A stretch of 64,000 bases of DNA from Castanea sativa. Taxonomy: Eukaryota; Streptophyta; Magnoliopsida; Fagales; Fagaceae. Below, in pieces: positions 34,492-46,300 of this stretch (its first letter is position 1; each line of letters starts with the position of its first letter). The notes under the pieces are model-generated. The model was not told the origin of the DNA and did not search any database. It saw nothing but the letters and a program-made list of their open reading frames with translations. Made by a program: the position numbers and the translations under genes. The stretch spans positions 744,001 to 808,000 of the forward strand of contig NC_134022.1 in the NCBI RefSeq assembly GCF_040712315.1. The letters run 5' to 3'.

Positions 34492-35499
34492 TATATCATT
34501 TCTCTTTTTTTAAACCATTAATTTTTATTATTCTGATAGTTAGAAAAAAGGGGTTTGACTTACCTCTAGTATTTTTTTAACTGAACATGTCCTTTTATTT
34601 TAAATATACAATGACAAGTAGTAATGAGTTTTAGTCTCCACCTTCTATTTAATTAGTAGATGATGTGGTAGTTTCTCATTAAAATAAAAAGAAATTTCAT
34701 TTAAAAAAAGTATTGGAGATAAGCCAAATCCTAAAAAAATAATATTGCCTTGTCGTCATCCTTTTAGAAGGATACTAGGTATAATTTAAACCCATCTCAT
34801 AGTCGACACACCCATCAAGAATCATTTTAGGAAACTATATTTACAATCAATCTCTCAAAAAACTTATAAAACAAAATATCTTTAAAAAATTTATTTTCTT
34901 TTTAATGACATCTCATGTGTCTTTGCACTCTTTACTGTCTCAAAGATCAACAAACTAAATACTATAACAATAAATTGAAGAAAAAAAATTTATTAGTCAA
35001 TAAAAAAAATATGAAAACCAAGTTTATTGAACACATAATTCGAAAAATGCATTGTTGAATTTAAGTTGACAAAGCCTAAAAATCCTTGGACAATATTTTA
35101 TCACTTAGACTATATAGTTATTCTACTTTGGATTTGAAAAGTAGATTTTCTTTTGCCACATACTTTAAAAAGAATTGTATTAGATTCCTTTTAAAAAAAA
35201 ATGTATTATAACCACTAAAGAATGTCATGTATTATTTTTAGAAAAATAATGAATTTGACTATTTGATTAGACTTTTATAAAATTTATATTAACCTATTGG
35301 TAATCTCATTATTTTTTTTATCAAAAACTTTTTCTTTTTTTATAATTCCTTAAGAGGGGAAGGGGGGGGGGGATTCACTTTGGATTAGGGCCAAAGTCTT
35401 AAAGCTTTTAATTTTTATTAAAAAAAAACACATACAATCTAGTTAAATTTATTGAGGCTAGGGGGCATTGGCCAACTGGGTGTTTGCGGTGCGGTTTTG

Positions 35500-37136
35500 G
35501 GCTACTTTTATCACCACGCTTTGCGGTGCAATTTGAAGCTGGTATATTTTTCAAATTTTGGATTTTTTATACCTAGCCCAAAATTGACTTTCCCATTGTT
35601 TTGGGCCAAGTATTAAACTATTGAGTTAATTTTTCTTTATTTTGAGCTGACTTTCCTATCAACATTTGCTAGAGTTATTAATTTTTTTTTTTAACTAGGG
35701 TTATTAAACTATTAATAATATATTTAATATTAAAAAAAATACATTAATATATAGTGAGAGAGCGGTACAGTACGGTTTTCTTATTATAAAATCGCAAATT
35801 GTACTATACCATGTGGTGTGGAGCGGTGCGGTATGGTTATGCCATTTTACAGGTGGTTTTGGTGTGGTTTAGTGAACAACCCTTCCATCCTACTCTCAAG
35901 TCCCAACTGCTCCCGCAAGAAGACATATGAGAGAAAAAGAGGGATTAAATAATGTTCAGGAAAATTATGTAAAAATTTCTCACACAAATCGACGTGAGAC
36001 AGGTACCTTCTTTGTTTTCTAATTTATATTTCACTAAATTACAAACTACATCCCTAAAATTTAAGGGTATTTAGATTTTACACTTTTAAAATTTCAGAAC
36101 TTGAATTTTACCCTTCGAAATTATATCCTGTTTGTATCAGCAACCCCTCCATCCACAATTTCTATTAAATGCCATATAAGCTTGTCACATGTTTAATTCA
36201 TCTAATAAAACTATGCCGTCATTTTTGTTTCCAAAAAAAATTAATAATTTAATAAAAATAATGTGTCATCATTTTATTGGATGAATTAAACACACGTTTC
36301 AAGCTTACGTGACTCTTAATGAAAATTATGGACGGAAGGGCTGCTGAAACTTTTTTAACACAAAATGATAAGCTTTATTGAAGTAAATTAACCAGATACA
36401 TCAAGGAAAATTTGCCAATTTGGTGCTGGAGGAAGCTTGGAACATCTTATTCTTCCATCGACACGGTAGATTCTGATTCTGATACATGTTTGGCATTCCT
36501 AAGAAGGTGGCCATACTTTTGGTGGCATTAAATTTGAGTTTCACAATCCGAACTCAAACAAACAACTGAAAAACCATTTGCAGGCCGAGACAAATTGTAC
36601 CAAAATAGGATAACTTAAATTGGACCTTCTAACCTCCACTATTCTCAATGTCTCTTATCTATCCAGTACCATTAAATCAAAATGTATATTTAATTCTCAG
36701 ACTCAAATGCCACTCCTACCACTACCATCTCAATAATGTGAAATCGTAACTCACCATGATGCAAAACTGAAAAAATTTGACTGCCCAGAATCACACATGG
36801 TATCATTATAAAAATCGAGCATGTCACCTTTAGCTCAGAAGTCAGTAATCGGTAAGTGGCATTTGCTTTTAAGTGCAAATATTGTAGCTCCTACCACTTT
36901 TGTACTCAATTTTCTATTGACAATGAGGTTTCCTTGCAATCAAATCGGTGCAATATAGTGAAAATTCATAGCTATAAACTTATTAGTAAATCTTAATCTG
37001 AGAAACAATTCTGGCCACCGGAAGCAAGTCCACCCTTTTATGTATTTTGAACATGGACAAGCTTGTGCAGCGCCATTTAACTGAATCTATATACAGTGTT
37101 TATTTAAAATAATTCCTAAAGATTCTACTAGGATAG
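35500..37136. repeat. Downstream duplicated block, unit C copy
   Basis: Co-linear with 14290-16319 in unit B, lacking the MITE at 15169 and the 27-bp array. Its last 300 bp also resemble 57040-57330 in unit D, so it is the ancestral 3' flank of the reductase gene. On the minus strand an AATAAA (36379-36374) precedes an A-run near 36356-36350. Confidence 0.75.
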
Positions 37137-37365
37137 CAAACAGCAGCAACTTCAATGTTTTATTTACAGCCTGCTTGAAACTTTATAAGATATGTTTGAA
37201 GAGCAAAGAGTCACGCACATTCTCTACCATCATTATACAATCTTACAAAATTCAGTCCTCAAGGACAGTCAGTGCTACTAGAAATTTTGTTTGAAATGAA
37301 AAAGTTTAAGGATATGCAAAGTTTATTTATAATCATTTGCCTGAATTGCTATTAAATACAATGAA

Positions 37366-40300
37366 TCAAACACTTAATAACTTCTTCTCCTTCAAGCTTT
37401 CAACAGTATCCTTTAGACTCACCTCCACAGGAGTAAAGTTAAGACCCAAATTTTCTGCTCTCTCCTTGGACACCTGGTATGTTGGCACAAAAGGGTTGTC
37501 ATCCACAGATCTGCAATGAATAGAACACAAGCCAATTTGTTGGAATTCAATCATAGGGATAGCTAAATATGTTACAAAACACATTATTAAATTAAATGGT
37601 CCGCAATTTAGACTGCAGATCTTTTGATGCCTGAGTTCAAAATATGGAAAGTTCAAACAGTCAGTTTTGAGGTAGCCAGGCTCTTCAGAAAATGTAATTT
37701 GTAGGTTTGTTATTTAATCATGTGCATACACAGTGACCAAGCTATTCAGAATAATTGAACATGAACATGATGACAACTTAGAGAGGATTCTAGAACTCAT
37801 TGTCTCAACCACTTGGCTTCAATAACCTTGCTTGTACTCTTGGCGGTTGTTTAGTGCCTCTGGCTATCATGTGCTCGAATTTTCCTGGCCTCCTCCGCGA
37901 GCTCCACTCCGAGGTGGGATCACCTCTGCCCGTCCATGGGCCTTTCTTCCCCTTTTGTGGGGCTAATTTCTTCCCTATCTGTGGGTTTCGCTCCGCCCGG
38001 TTTGGGTTTGCTCTGCCCAGTCAGCGGGTCTTCCTCAACCTGTGGATTCAATCCGTAAGCTCTTTGCCAGCTTTCTCTTACTTTCTGAGTTTTGGTTGGT
38101 AGTTTTGTTGATGTTGGCAGGTGATTGTATTTTGCCGTAGAATTTTGGGGTTGGGTTATGTTGTAGATTTCTTAGGGCGTGTGGTTTGTGGTTGTCAAGA
38201 GTGAGTGTTTATTGGAGTTGGTTGGTGATTGGATTATAGAGTTATGGATGGTGGTTGATCTTGTTGGTGGGCTGTATGTGTAGACTTTGGAGGGCTCTAG
38301 TTAAAGAGTTTCTTCAGTTTGAAGTTACTGAGTTTTGGCTGGTGGTTGTTCTTGTAATTGTTTTATCACTCCCCACCATGAGAATCCTATCTTGGAATTG
38401 TCGTTGTCCTGGTAGAGCCCCAACAGCTAGTGCCTTAAAGGCTCTTGTGGCTCTAAATTAACATGGCCCAATAAACGTGCTGGTTTGGCTAATGTTAAGG
38501 AGAGGTTGGATAGATGTGTTTGTAATTAGGAATGGAAAGGCTTGTTTCCTAAAGCCGAGATTAAGCCTCTGATAGTGTCATCCTCAGATCATAATCCTAT
38601 TTTGCTAGACACCCATTTGGAGGACAATTCAAGAGCAAAGCTTTCCGTTTTGAGGCTATGTGGACTAGAGATGCAACAAGTTCACAGGTAGTTCAGCTGC
38701 TTCAGCAAGCTTGGCAACTGCAAGTAGAAGGGTCTCATGGTTTCAAACTGGCAAGAAAGATTCAACAAGCAAGAGACAAGCTAAAAGAGCGGAACAAAAC
38801 ACAGTTTGGATATGCAAGAACCAGAATCAAAGAGTTGGAGAAGAAAATTGAAGAAATTCAAAATAGGGCCCCAACTCAAGAGAATCTAGAGGTTGAAGCA
38901 GCATTGTGTTTAGAGTTAGACGAATGGTTAGAAAGGGAGGAAGTAAAGTTAAAACAGCAATCCCAGGAGTTGTGATAAAGGTAAGAGATCGGAATTCAAG
39001 ATTTTTTCATTTATCAACCATTATTCGGAGACAAAGGAACCATATTACTGAAGGAACCGCATTACTGAAATTAGAGAAGATGAAGGATCCAGACTGATTG
39101 ACAGAAATGAAATACGGGCATACTTCGCTACTAAATTTAAAGAAGTGTTCCAATCTTCTAACACGAGTGCCAACTGATCTTGATGGTCTTATTGAGCCAT
39201 GTATTTCATACGAAGAAAATATAGAATTAACTAGAGTTCCCTCAAAAGAAGAAATTAGAAGAGTTGTATTCAATATGAACCCACTTAAAGCTCCGAGCCT
39301 AGATGATGTGCCAGGATTGTTTTATAAACATTACTGGCTAATAGTTGGGGAGCAGCTTGTGGCAGCAGTTCAAAGCTTTTTCAAAGAGGGTTGGTTGCTT
39401 GGAGGGATGAATCATACCTTTATTACTCTAATACCCAGGGTCCAAGGAGCTCATAACTTCAACCATATCAGGCCAATTAGTCTTTGCAATTTCTGTCCTA
39501 AGGTGATCTCCAAAACCCTAGTGAATTGAATGACCCCTCTTCTTGAAAAGATGATTGATCCAGCCCAAGTTGCATGTGTCCCAAATAGAAGCATCTCTGA
39601 AAATGTGGTTATTGCTCAAGAAGTTTTTTTTTTTTTTTTTTTTTTTATAAGTAATAAGATATATTGATACCAAAAAGGAAGGAAGCACCCTAGTACACAG
39701 GGAGTGAACAAGAGAACAACAAATCAAATACAAAAATTGCAAGAATCTAGGAAATCAATAAAAGAAGGAAATGATTGGTTTTGCAAAGCAAACAACCAAT
39801 CTAACAAAGTTCTAAAAAAGAGAAGCTTGAGGTCCGGAATAGATCTCTCAAAATCTTCAAAACAACGACTATTTCTCTCCCTCCAAAGACACCATATTAA
39901 GGCATGGGGAACAATGGACCATATATAACCATTTTGACGACGATCAAACCTGCCTTGCCAACACCCTAACAGCCACAAAACAGAATGTGGCATAACCATA
40001 GAAACACCAAATAAGCCCAAACCATAGACCATAGATCCATAGCAACGGGACAGTGAAGGAAGAGATGGTCAACTAATTCACCATTACTCTTGCACATGTA
40101 ACACCAATCCAGAATCCACACCTTCTTTTTTCGTAAATTATCAATCATCAAACATTTCCCTAAGGCAGCAGTCCATACAAAGAAAGCTACTCTAGAGGGA
40201 ATCTTCTGCTTCCAAATACTTCTCCAAGGAAAACCAAAGATAGTAGGACCAGCTAAAATTCTATAATAATCTTTCGCCAAGAACCCCTTATCTTTGCTAG

Positions 40301-43300
40301 GAATCCAACACATCTTATCCTCACCAAACCCCCTTATTGAAGAACCATATATGGTTACCAAGAAGCTAGACAAAGCCTCTAATTCCCGAACATGCACACC
40401 CCTAAAGAAGCTCACATCCCAAAAAATGACTCCATTAGGGGATTTCATAAGCTCAGCCACACTAGCCTCCTTATTCGTGCAAAATCTGAATAGGCCAGGG
40501 TAGCTAACTGCAAGAGGAGACTCTCCACATCAACGGTCTTGCCAAAACTTCACCCTAGACCCATAACCAATATCATATCAAATATGGCGAGAGAAAGAAG
40601 GCCAACCCTGACTGATACTCTTCCATAAACCAACACCGTGAGGACCATTAACAGATCTGGTACACCAGCCCCCCCACACACAACCATATTTCAGCTCTGT
40701 GCGTAGCTTTAAGGATATGAAGAGGAAAAGGGGCTGCATCGGGATCAGATTAGATTTTCACAAAGCATACGACAAGATGGAGTGGAACTTCATATCAGTT
40801 GTTCTAAGGGCTTTTGGGTTCAGCCAGAAGTTCACCAAGTTAATGCATCAATGTATGTCCACTGTTAATTACACCTTGCTGCTCAATGGTGGAAAGGAGA
40901 CTAGAATTTCTCCCTCAAGGGGGCTAGGACAAGGTGATCCTCTATCCCCTTATCTATTCATTATAGGCAGTGAAGTTTTAGCTAGATTGATTAATAGAGA
41001 GGACAATAGGAGCTCGATAAAAGGAGTGAAGATGTCCAATGTTTTTTTTTTTTTTTGATAAGTAAAAGATGTCCAATGTTGCTCCTCCAATTACCAAGCT
41101 ATTTTATGCTGACAATGTGATGATGCTCTATAATGCCAAGATGTCTGAAGTGCGGGCTCTTATGAACTGTTTGTTGTTATATTGTGAGTGGTCGGGCCAA
41201 AGCATTAGCCTTGAGAAGATAGGGGTGTTTAGTTCAAAAGGAGTTCATTCCCAATTTCTAAGGCAAATTAAAGACCAAATAGACATCAAGAAGCTGGGTA
41301 CTAAATACTTGAGACTACCCCTATTTCTATCAAATAATAGAAGCAGAGATTTTGAGTATGTAAAAAACAAGGTTCAAGCTAGAACTGCCAGTTGGAAAAG
41401 CAAAAGTCTCTCTTGGTCAGGAAGGGCAACACTAATCAAGTCAGTAGCTCAAGCAATACCAAACTACACAATGTCAAGATTCATGCTTCCTCAGACTCAA
41501 AATGGGAAGTCAGATGCTGCTGTTAGGAGAGTTTGGTGGAGTCCTAAGAAGGACAATCATAACTTCTATTCTCCATCGTATGGGATGAATTATGCAAGCC
41601 ATTAAAGCAAGGTGGGATGGGATTCAATAGATTTGAGGATATCAATTTAGCTCTTATAGCCAAGTTAGCATTGTGGGTTTTGTCCGGAGAGAATTGCCTT
41701 TGTGTCAAGTTGTTGGTTGCAAAGTACAAAGTCAGATCACACTTACAGCACCTCAAACAACCAAAACCTCATGGATTTGAAAGAGCATAGAGGATGCTAG
41801 GACTCTGTTACAAAAAGGTGCATGCAGATTGGTGGGTTCAGGTGAGTCCATTCTGGCGTGGGAAGATCCTTGGCTACCCAACAAACCAGGATTCTCTCCC
41901 AGTCCAGCCTCCCAACAAGGTAATTCTTGCTTGGTGGTCTCTCAATTAATGAACCAAATGAAAACAGGTTGGAATGTGGCAAAACTACAGCAATTATTTG
42001 ATCAAGACTCAATATCAGCAATCTTGAAAACTCCAATTTGGAACAGTGGCCAAACAGACAGACGGGCATGGACTAATTTGGTAAATGGTCAATTTTCAGT
42101 GAGAACAACATACAATCTTATAATGGAATGTGATGGACGAAATAGTGCCAACTTGTTTAAAAGAAAGATTTGGAAGACAAGGCTACACCATAGACTCAAA
42201 CTGCACCTGTGGAGGATCGCATCAGACTTGCTTCCAACCAAAGATCAAACTAGCAGATATGTTCATATCCCTGATCTAAGTTGTCCTTTTTGTGGCTTTG
42301 ATTCTACATCCACCTTGAATTTATTCACGCAATGTCATATTGCAAGGGCACTCTGGTATGGAAGTCAATTGAGTATCAGATTGGACAACCTGCAATTATC
42401 CTCTACATCTCAATTGATTGAAATGCTAATTGACCCACCAAATGTTATGCAATTTGATGAGGAAAATAAAGAGAAATTTCTTTTGTTTGGAGCTTTGTGT
42501 CTTGACTGTATATGGATGTGGAGAAACAAAGTTGTCCACGAGGGATTTCTGCCATCCGAGGTGCATAAACCTAGAAGCTTTCATACGCTAGTTCAAGAAC
42601 ATTGGCGGTTGATAAAATCAAGCCTGCCTAGGGATTCTTGGAGAAGTCTAAGTAGGTGGTTAAAACCAAGGTATAATTCCTTCAAACTTAATTGTGATGC
42701 TGCTGTTGGGCTGAGTTACTCTTCTATTGCTGTGGTTGTTAGAGATTGGAGAGGAAAATTGGTTTTTGCCCACTCAAAGAAGGTAAATACCAACGTCACT
42801 CTTCAAGCTGAGGCTGATGCAATTATTTTGGCGCTTAATATTGCTACCAAGCTGAATGGCTCTCACTTTGTAATTTAAAGTGACTCCAAGATATATATAG
42901 ATTCAATAAGAGCTCCTGGTGACCAAGTTTCATGGAGATTGCTTAGCTTTGTTTCGGCTGTTAACTCTATATTTGTCAAGCTTGGTTCAGTTTCCTTTAG
43001 CTGGGTTTAACGTGAGGCAATTTAGCATCCCATGTACTAGCCAAATGGTCTTGTAGCTATTTTTATTTTGGAAGTTTTGGTCTTGGTCATTTCCCTCCTA
43101 GTGTTGTAGATGTGATTGTAAAGGAGGCTGACCCTTTTGTCTAGTTTTCTTCCTTCTTCAATAAAGTCTTTTATTTCATCAAAAAAAAAAGAATAATGAA
43201 CATGATAGTTGCATAAAGTAGAGCTATTAATGTTAAGGTAGACTGTAACAAGGTTGGGAGCTCAACTTTTGTTATGGGTTTAAACTAGGGGCAAAATAGT

Positions 43301-46300
43301 AATGTCACTGTACTCCTTTATATCTAAATAATATTTTATGTGTTAGGGTCAACTTATCAAACCCTAAACTCTTTTACTTTTACAACAACTTTGATTTTGG
43401 AAGTTGATGACCTTATGCTCTTGGTGAGAAAAGAAATTACTTGATGATTATGCTGGTTCTTTTTCCCTGTCGGACTGGTTATTCTATGGCTAAATCACAT
43501 TGTCTAGAATACAGTAGAGTTCGTAAATGCTATACAATGTAATGGCTTATAGCTCGCCTATGCCTTTGAGCATGTAAGGTGAAACTATATATAAATGACA
43601 TCATCCAAAATAGAAACAAAATAAAGGACTATAATATTGTTTAAAAGAACAAAATAAAATACCACTGAAAAAGGATTATAGATAATAGACTTGGCCAAAT
43701 TTTTTTCAGCCAAGCATATAGAAAGATCTTAGTAATAAATTTTTAAATATTTTGAAAAGCACACATGAAACAAGATCTCTATGGGGTTTTGTATCTGTGG
43801 TTTACTCCCCAGGGATGGGTCCAAAGGGGCCCTGCCTTGGTGAGGTACCACGCCATAAAAATAAAAATAAAATTCATATGAAAAGAAAAAAATATGTAAT
43901 TTGCACTAGAAAATAATGTATGTAAAGCCACAACCTAATCAGGCCAAAGATAATAAGAAATTGTTCAATGCATCTATGAGAAAAAGATGTGACAAATAGT
44001 AGTAAAATAGACATATATGCAGCTTACTTTTCAGGAAGATTCATATCAGGGAAGAGCTCATGCAAAATCTTCACAACCTCATAACAGTGCATAACTCTTC
44101 CAACTAAACAATATCTTCCACTAGCTGATGGGCTCTCAAAGGCTAGTATATGAGCATTGGCAACATCTCTAACATCAGCCCATCTGTAGGTTGCATTTGA
44201 AAATGTTTTGGCCCCTGCATGAGATAAACCACCAACTCCTTGCCTCACAAAAAATTGTATGAAAGAAGAGGAAATTAGGCAGAACCACATTCTGGCAGAA
44301 ATTAAGACATTTGAACGATTGTAGAGATGCACTCACAACTTGACTACTTTTAATTTAAAAGAAAGTCCCTAAACAAGGAACTTACCCTATAACTAAGATT
44401 CCATCTATTCCTTTGACATGCTTTAAACATAAACACACCTTTCATCTGTTGTAAACAGTCCAAAGCAAAGTCACATGCCACAGTAGTAGTTGGCCCATTG
44501 CAAGAATCTCAAGACAACAACAAAAAAGACATGAAAAATTGATAATTCTAAGTAACGTGTTTAAAAAAGGGTCACTAAAGTCATTCAGATAAACATATCA
44601 AAGAATTTTCAAACGAAAATTTTCACTGGAATAATAAAGCACAAAACTACCAGTTTTGGACAAAGGTTGGAATCTGTGCTTATTTAATTGATGTGAAATA
44701 ATAGCAGGCTAAATTTGTGAACCAATATGTTTTGGTTATGTACTGAGGTGGTGATAAAATTAAGTTAGGTTTGCAGCCATTACCTTAAAATTTCATCTGA
44801 TCTTATTCCCAAATAAGATACAATAGAGCATTAAAGCCTTAATTAGTGCAGGGAGTTTGGAAGCCCAGAGCTGTGACAAATTTGATCCAATTACGAGTTG
44901 ACAACTGTAAATCATTTGAACAAAATAAACGAACAAAGGGATGATGAAATGACAAGGGGTGCCACATCAGACTGCTCAGAAAATAGTATCTGTTCACTGT
45001 ATAAAAATTAAGCAACAAAGAACAGAACCTACATCACACTTCAAATTGCAGAAGTTGTGAAATATTAAAGCCAATTTTCATTTGAGGTAAGTAGTTACTG
45101 AGTGTTGGAATCCCTGGAGAAAGAATTATGATTTGATTAATATAACTAATTCAGGCAAAAATACTTTGCGCATAACACTGTTCTAAATCCCCCTATCAAA
45201 TATATTATGTTAACTATTGCCACTGAATAACTTTAGATTTTTGTCCCACACAATATTCTAGACATAAGAACAATGAAGTTAGCCAAACAAATACATGAGG
45301 TCAATCATTTTTCTTTTGGAGGTTTGTGCTGTTAGGCATATTAATCTCTAAATTATAAGAAAAAAATAATACATGAATCACAAAAGTTTGAACCCATTCT
45401 CTTCACCCCTTATGTAAGGGGGGGAGGAGAAATGTCATTTGGTCCAACATCATTTTATTTCACAAGCATGTATTACTATTCAATAGAAAGATAAAAATAA
45501 CCTCTATAGATTAGAGCTGAAGAGTACCATTTACAAGTTTCAGAATTGGCTCCACACTTGTATTAAGAGCTGGCTGTAAGAGAGGACCAATCACGAACCC
45601 TGGATTTATTGTGACCATGTCAATTGCGTTCTCTTTTACAAATTTCCAAGCAGCCACCTCAGCTAAGGTCTTTGAAAGTGCATACCAAAGCTGATGAAAA
45701 CAAATGATCTCAAGGTAAACAAATGCTTTCCAATCCAGCTGTGTTGATAGAGAATATATGCCATATAATCAAAACAAATAATTTTTTTTTGGCGTAAATA
45801 CACTTTTAGTCCTTACATTTTGACCCGATTTCTATTTTGGTCCCTACATTTTATTTTTACCGCTTTTAGTCCCTAAACCAATTAACGCGTGACGTTTAAG
45901 TCCTTACCGTCACCCAACTAACAAAAAATGCTGACGTGGCTAATGGAACACCCTATTAGCTGACGTGGCGCTGATGTGGCACTGATGTGGTAATTAAAAT
46001 ATTATTAAAATTTTTTTAAAAAAAAACCTTAAATCTAATTTAATTTAAAAAAAAAATATATTACTTATCATTAATAATTTTCATAAGAAAATTACAAACT
46101 GTTCTTCTTAATCTTCCCAATCAAACCCAGCAACAAGAACTCAAACCCTAATTACAAAGAACACAAATCCAGCAATCAATAACTCAAACCCAGATTACAA
46201 CAACACAAACCAAAAAAGAAAAAGAAAAAAAACAGAGATCAAACAAGAACAACAGAGATCAAAAAACAGAGATCAAACAAGAACAACAAGAACAAACCCA

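Larger units (their letters stand above)
32634..35470. other. Intergenic region downstream of PLR
   Basis: Very AT-rich and non-coding on both strands. It holds an (AT)n tract (33218-33267), a GT/GC alternating run (33568-33600), a small inverted-repeat element (34326-34491) and a G-run (35361-35372). No gene recognised. Confidence 0.6.
37772..43195 (+). mobile_element. LINE family 1, fullest copy, in intron 5 of reductase C
   Basis: Flanked by an 11-bp direct repeat ATGAACATGAT (37761-37771 and 43196-43206), the probable target-site duplication. From 5' there are ORF1-like text (37800-38380), the endonuclease start MRILSWNC at 38381 then a large endonuclease deletion, the EN-RT linker (38605-39090), RT (39098-39625 and 40699-41605), zf-RVT (41829-42420), RNase H (42670-42960), AATAAA near 43160 and an A-tail. 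A second LINE end is inserted at 39626-40692 and a 24-nt stub at 41042-41065. It lies antisense to the host gene and has multiple stops, so it is inactive. Confidence 0.85.

Noticed and set aside
36690..36878. Possible small gene in the downstream duplicated block
   Set aside because: The frame is not preserved in the unit B homologue, where equivalent positions carry indels, so coding constraint is absent.
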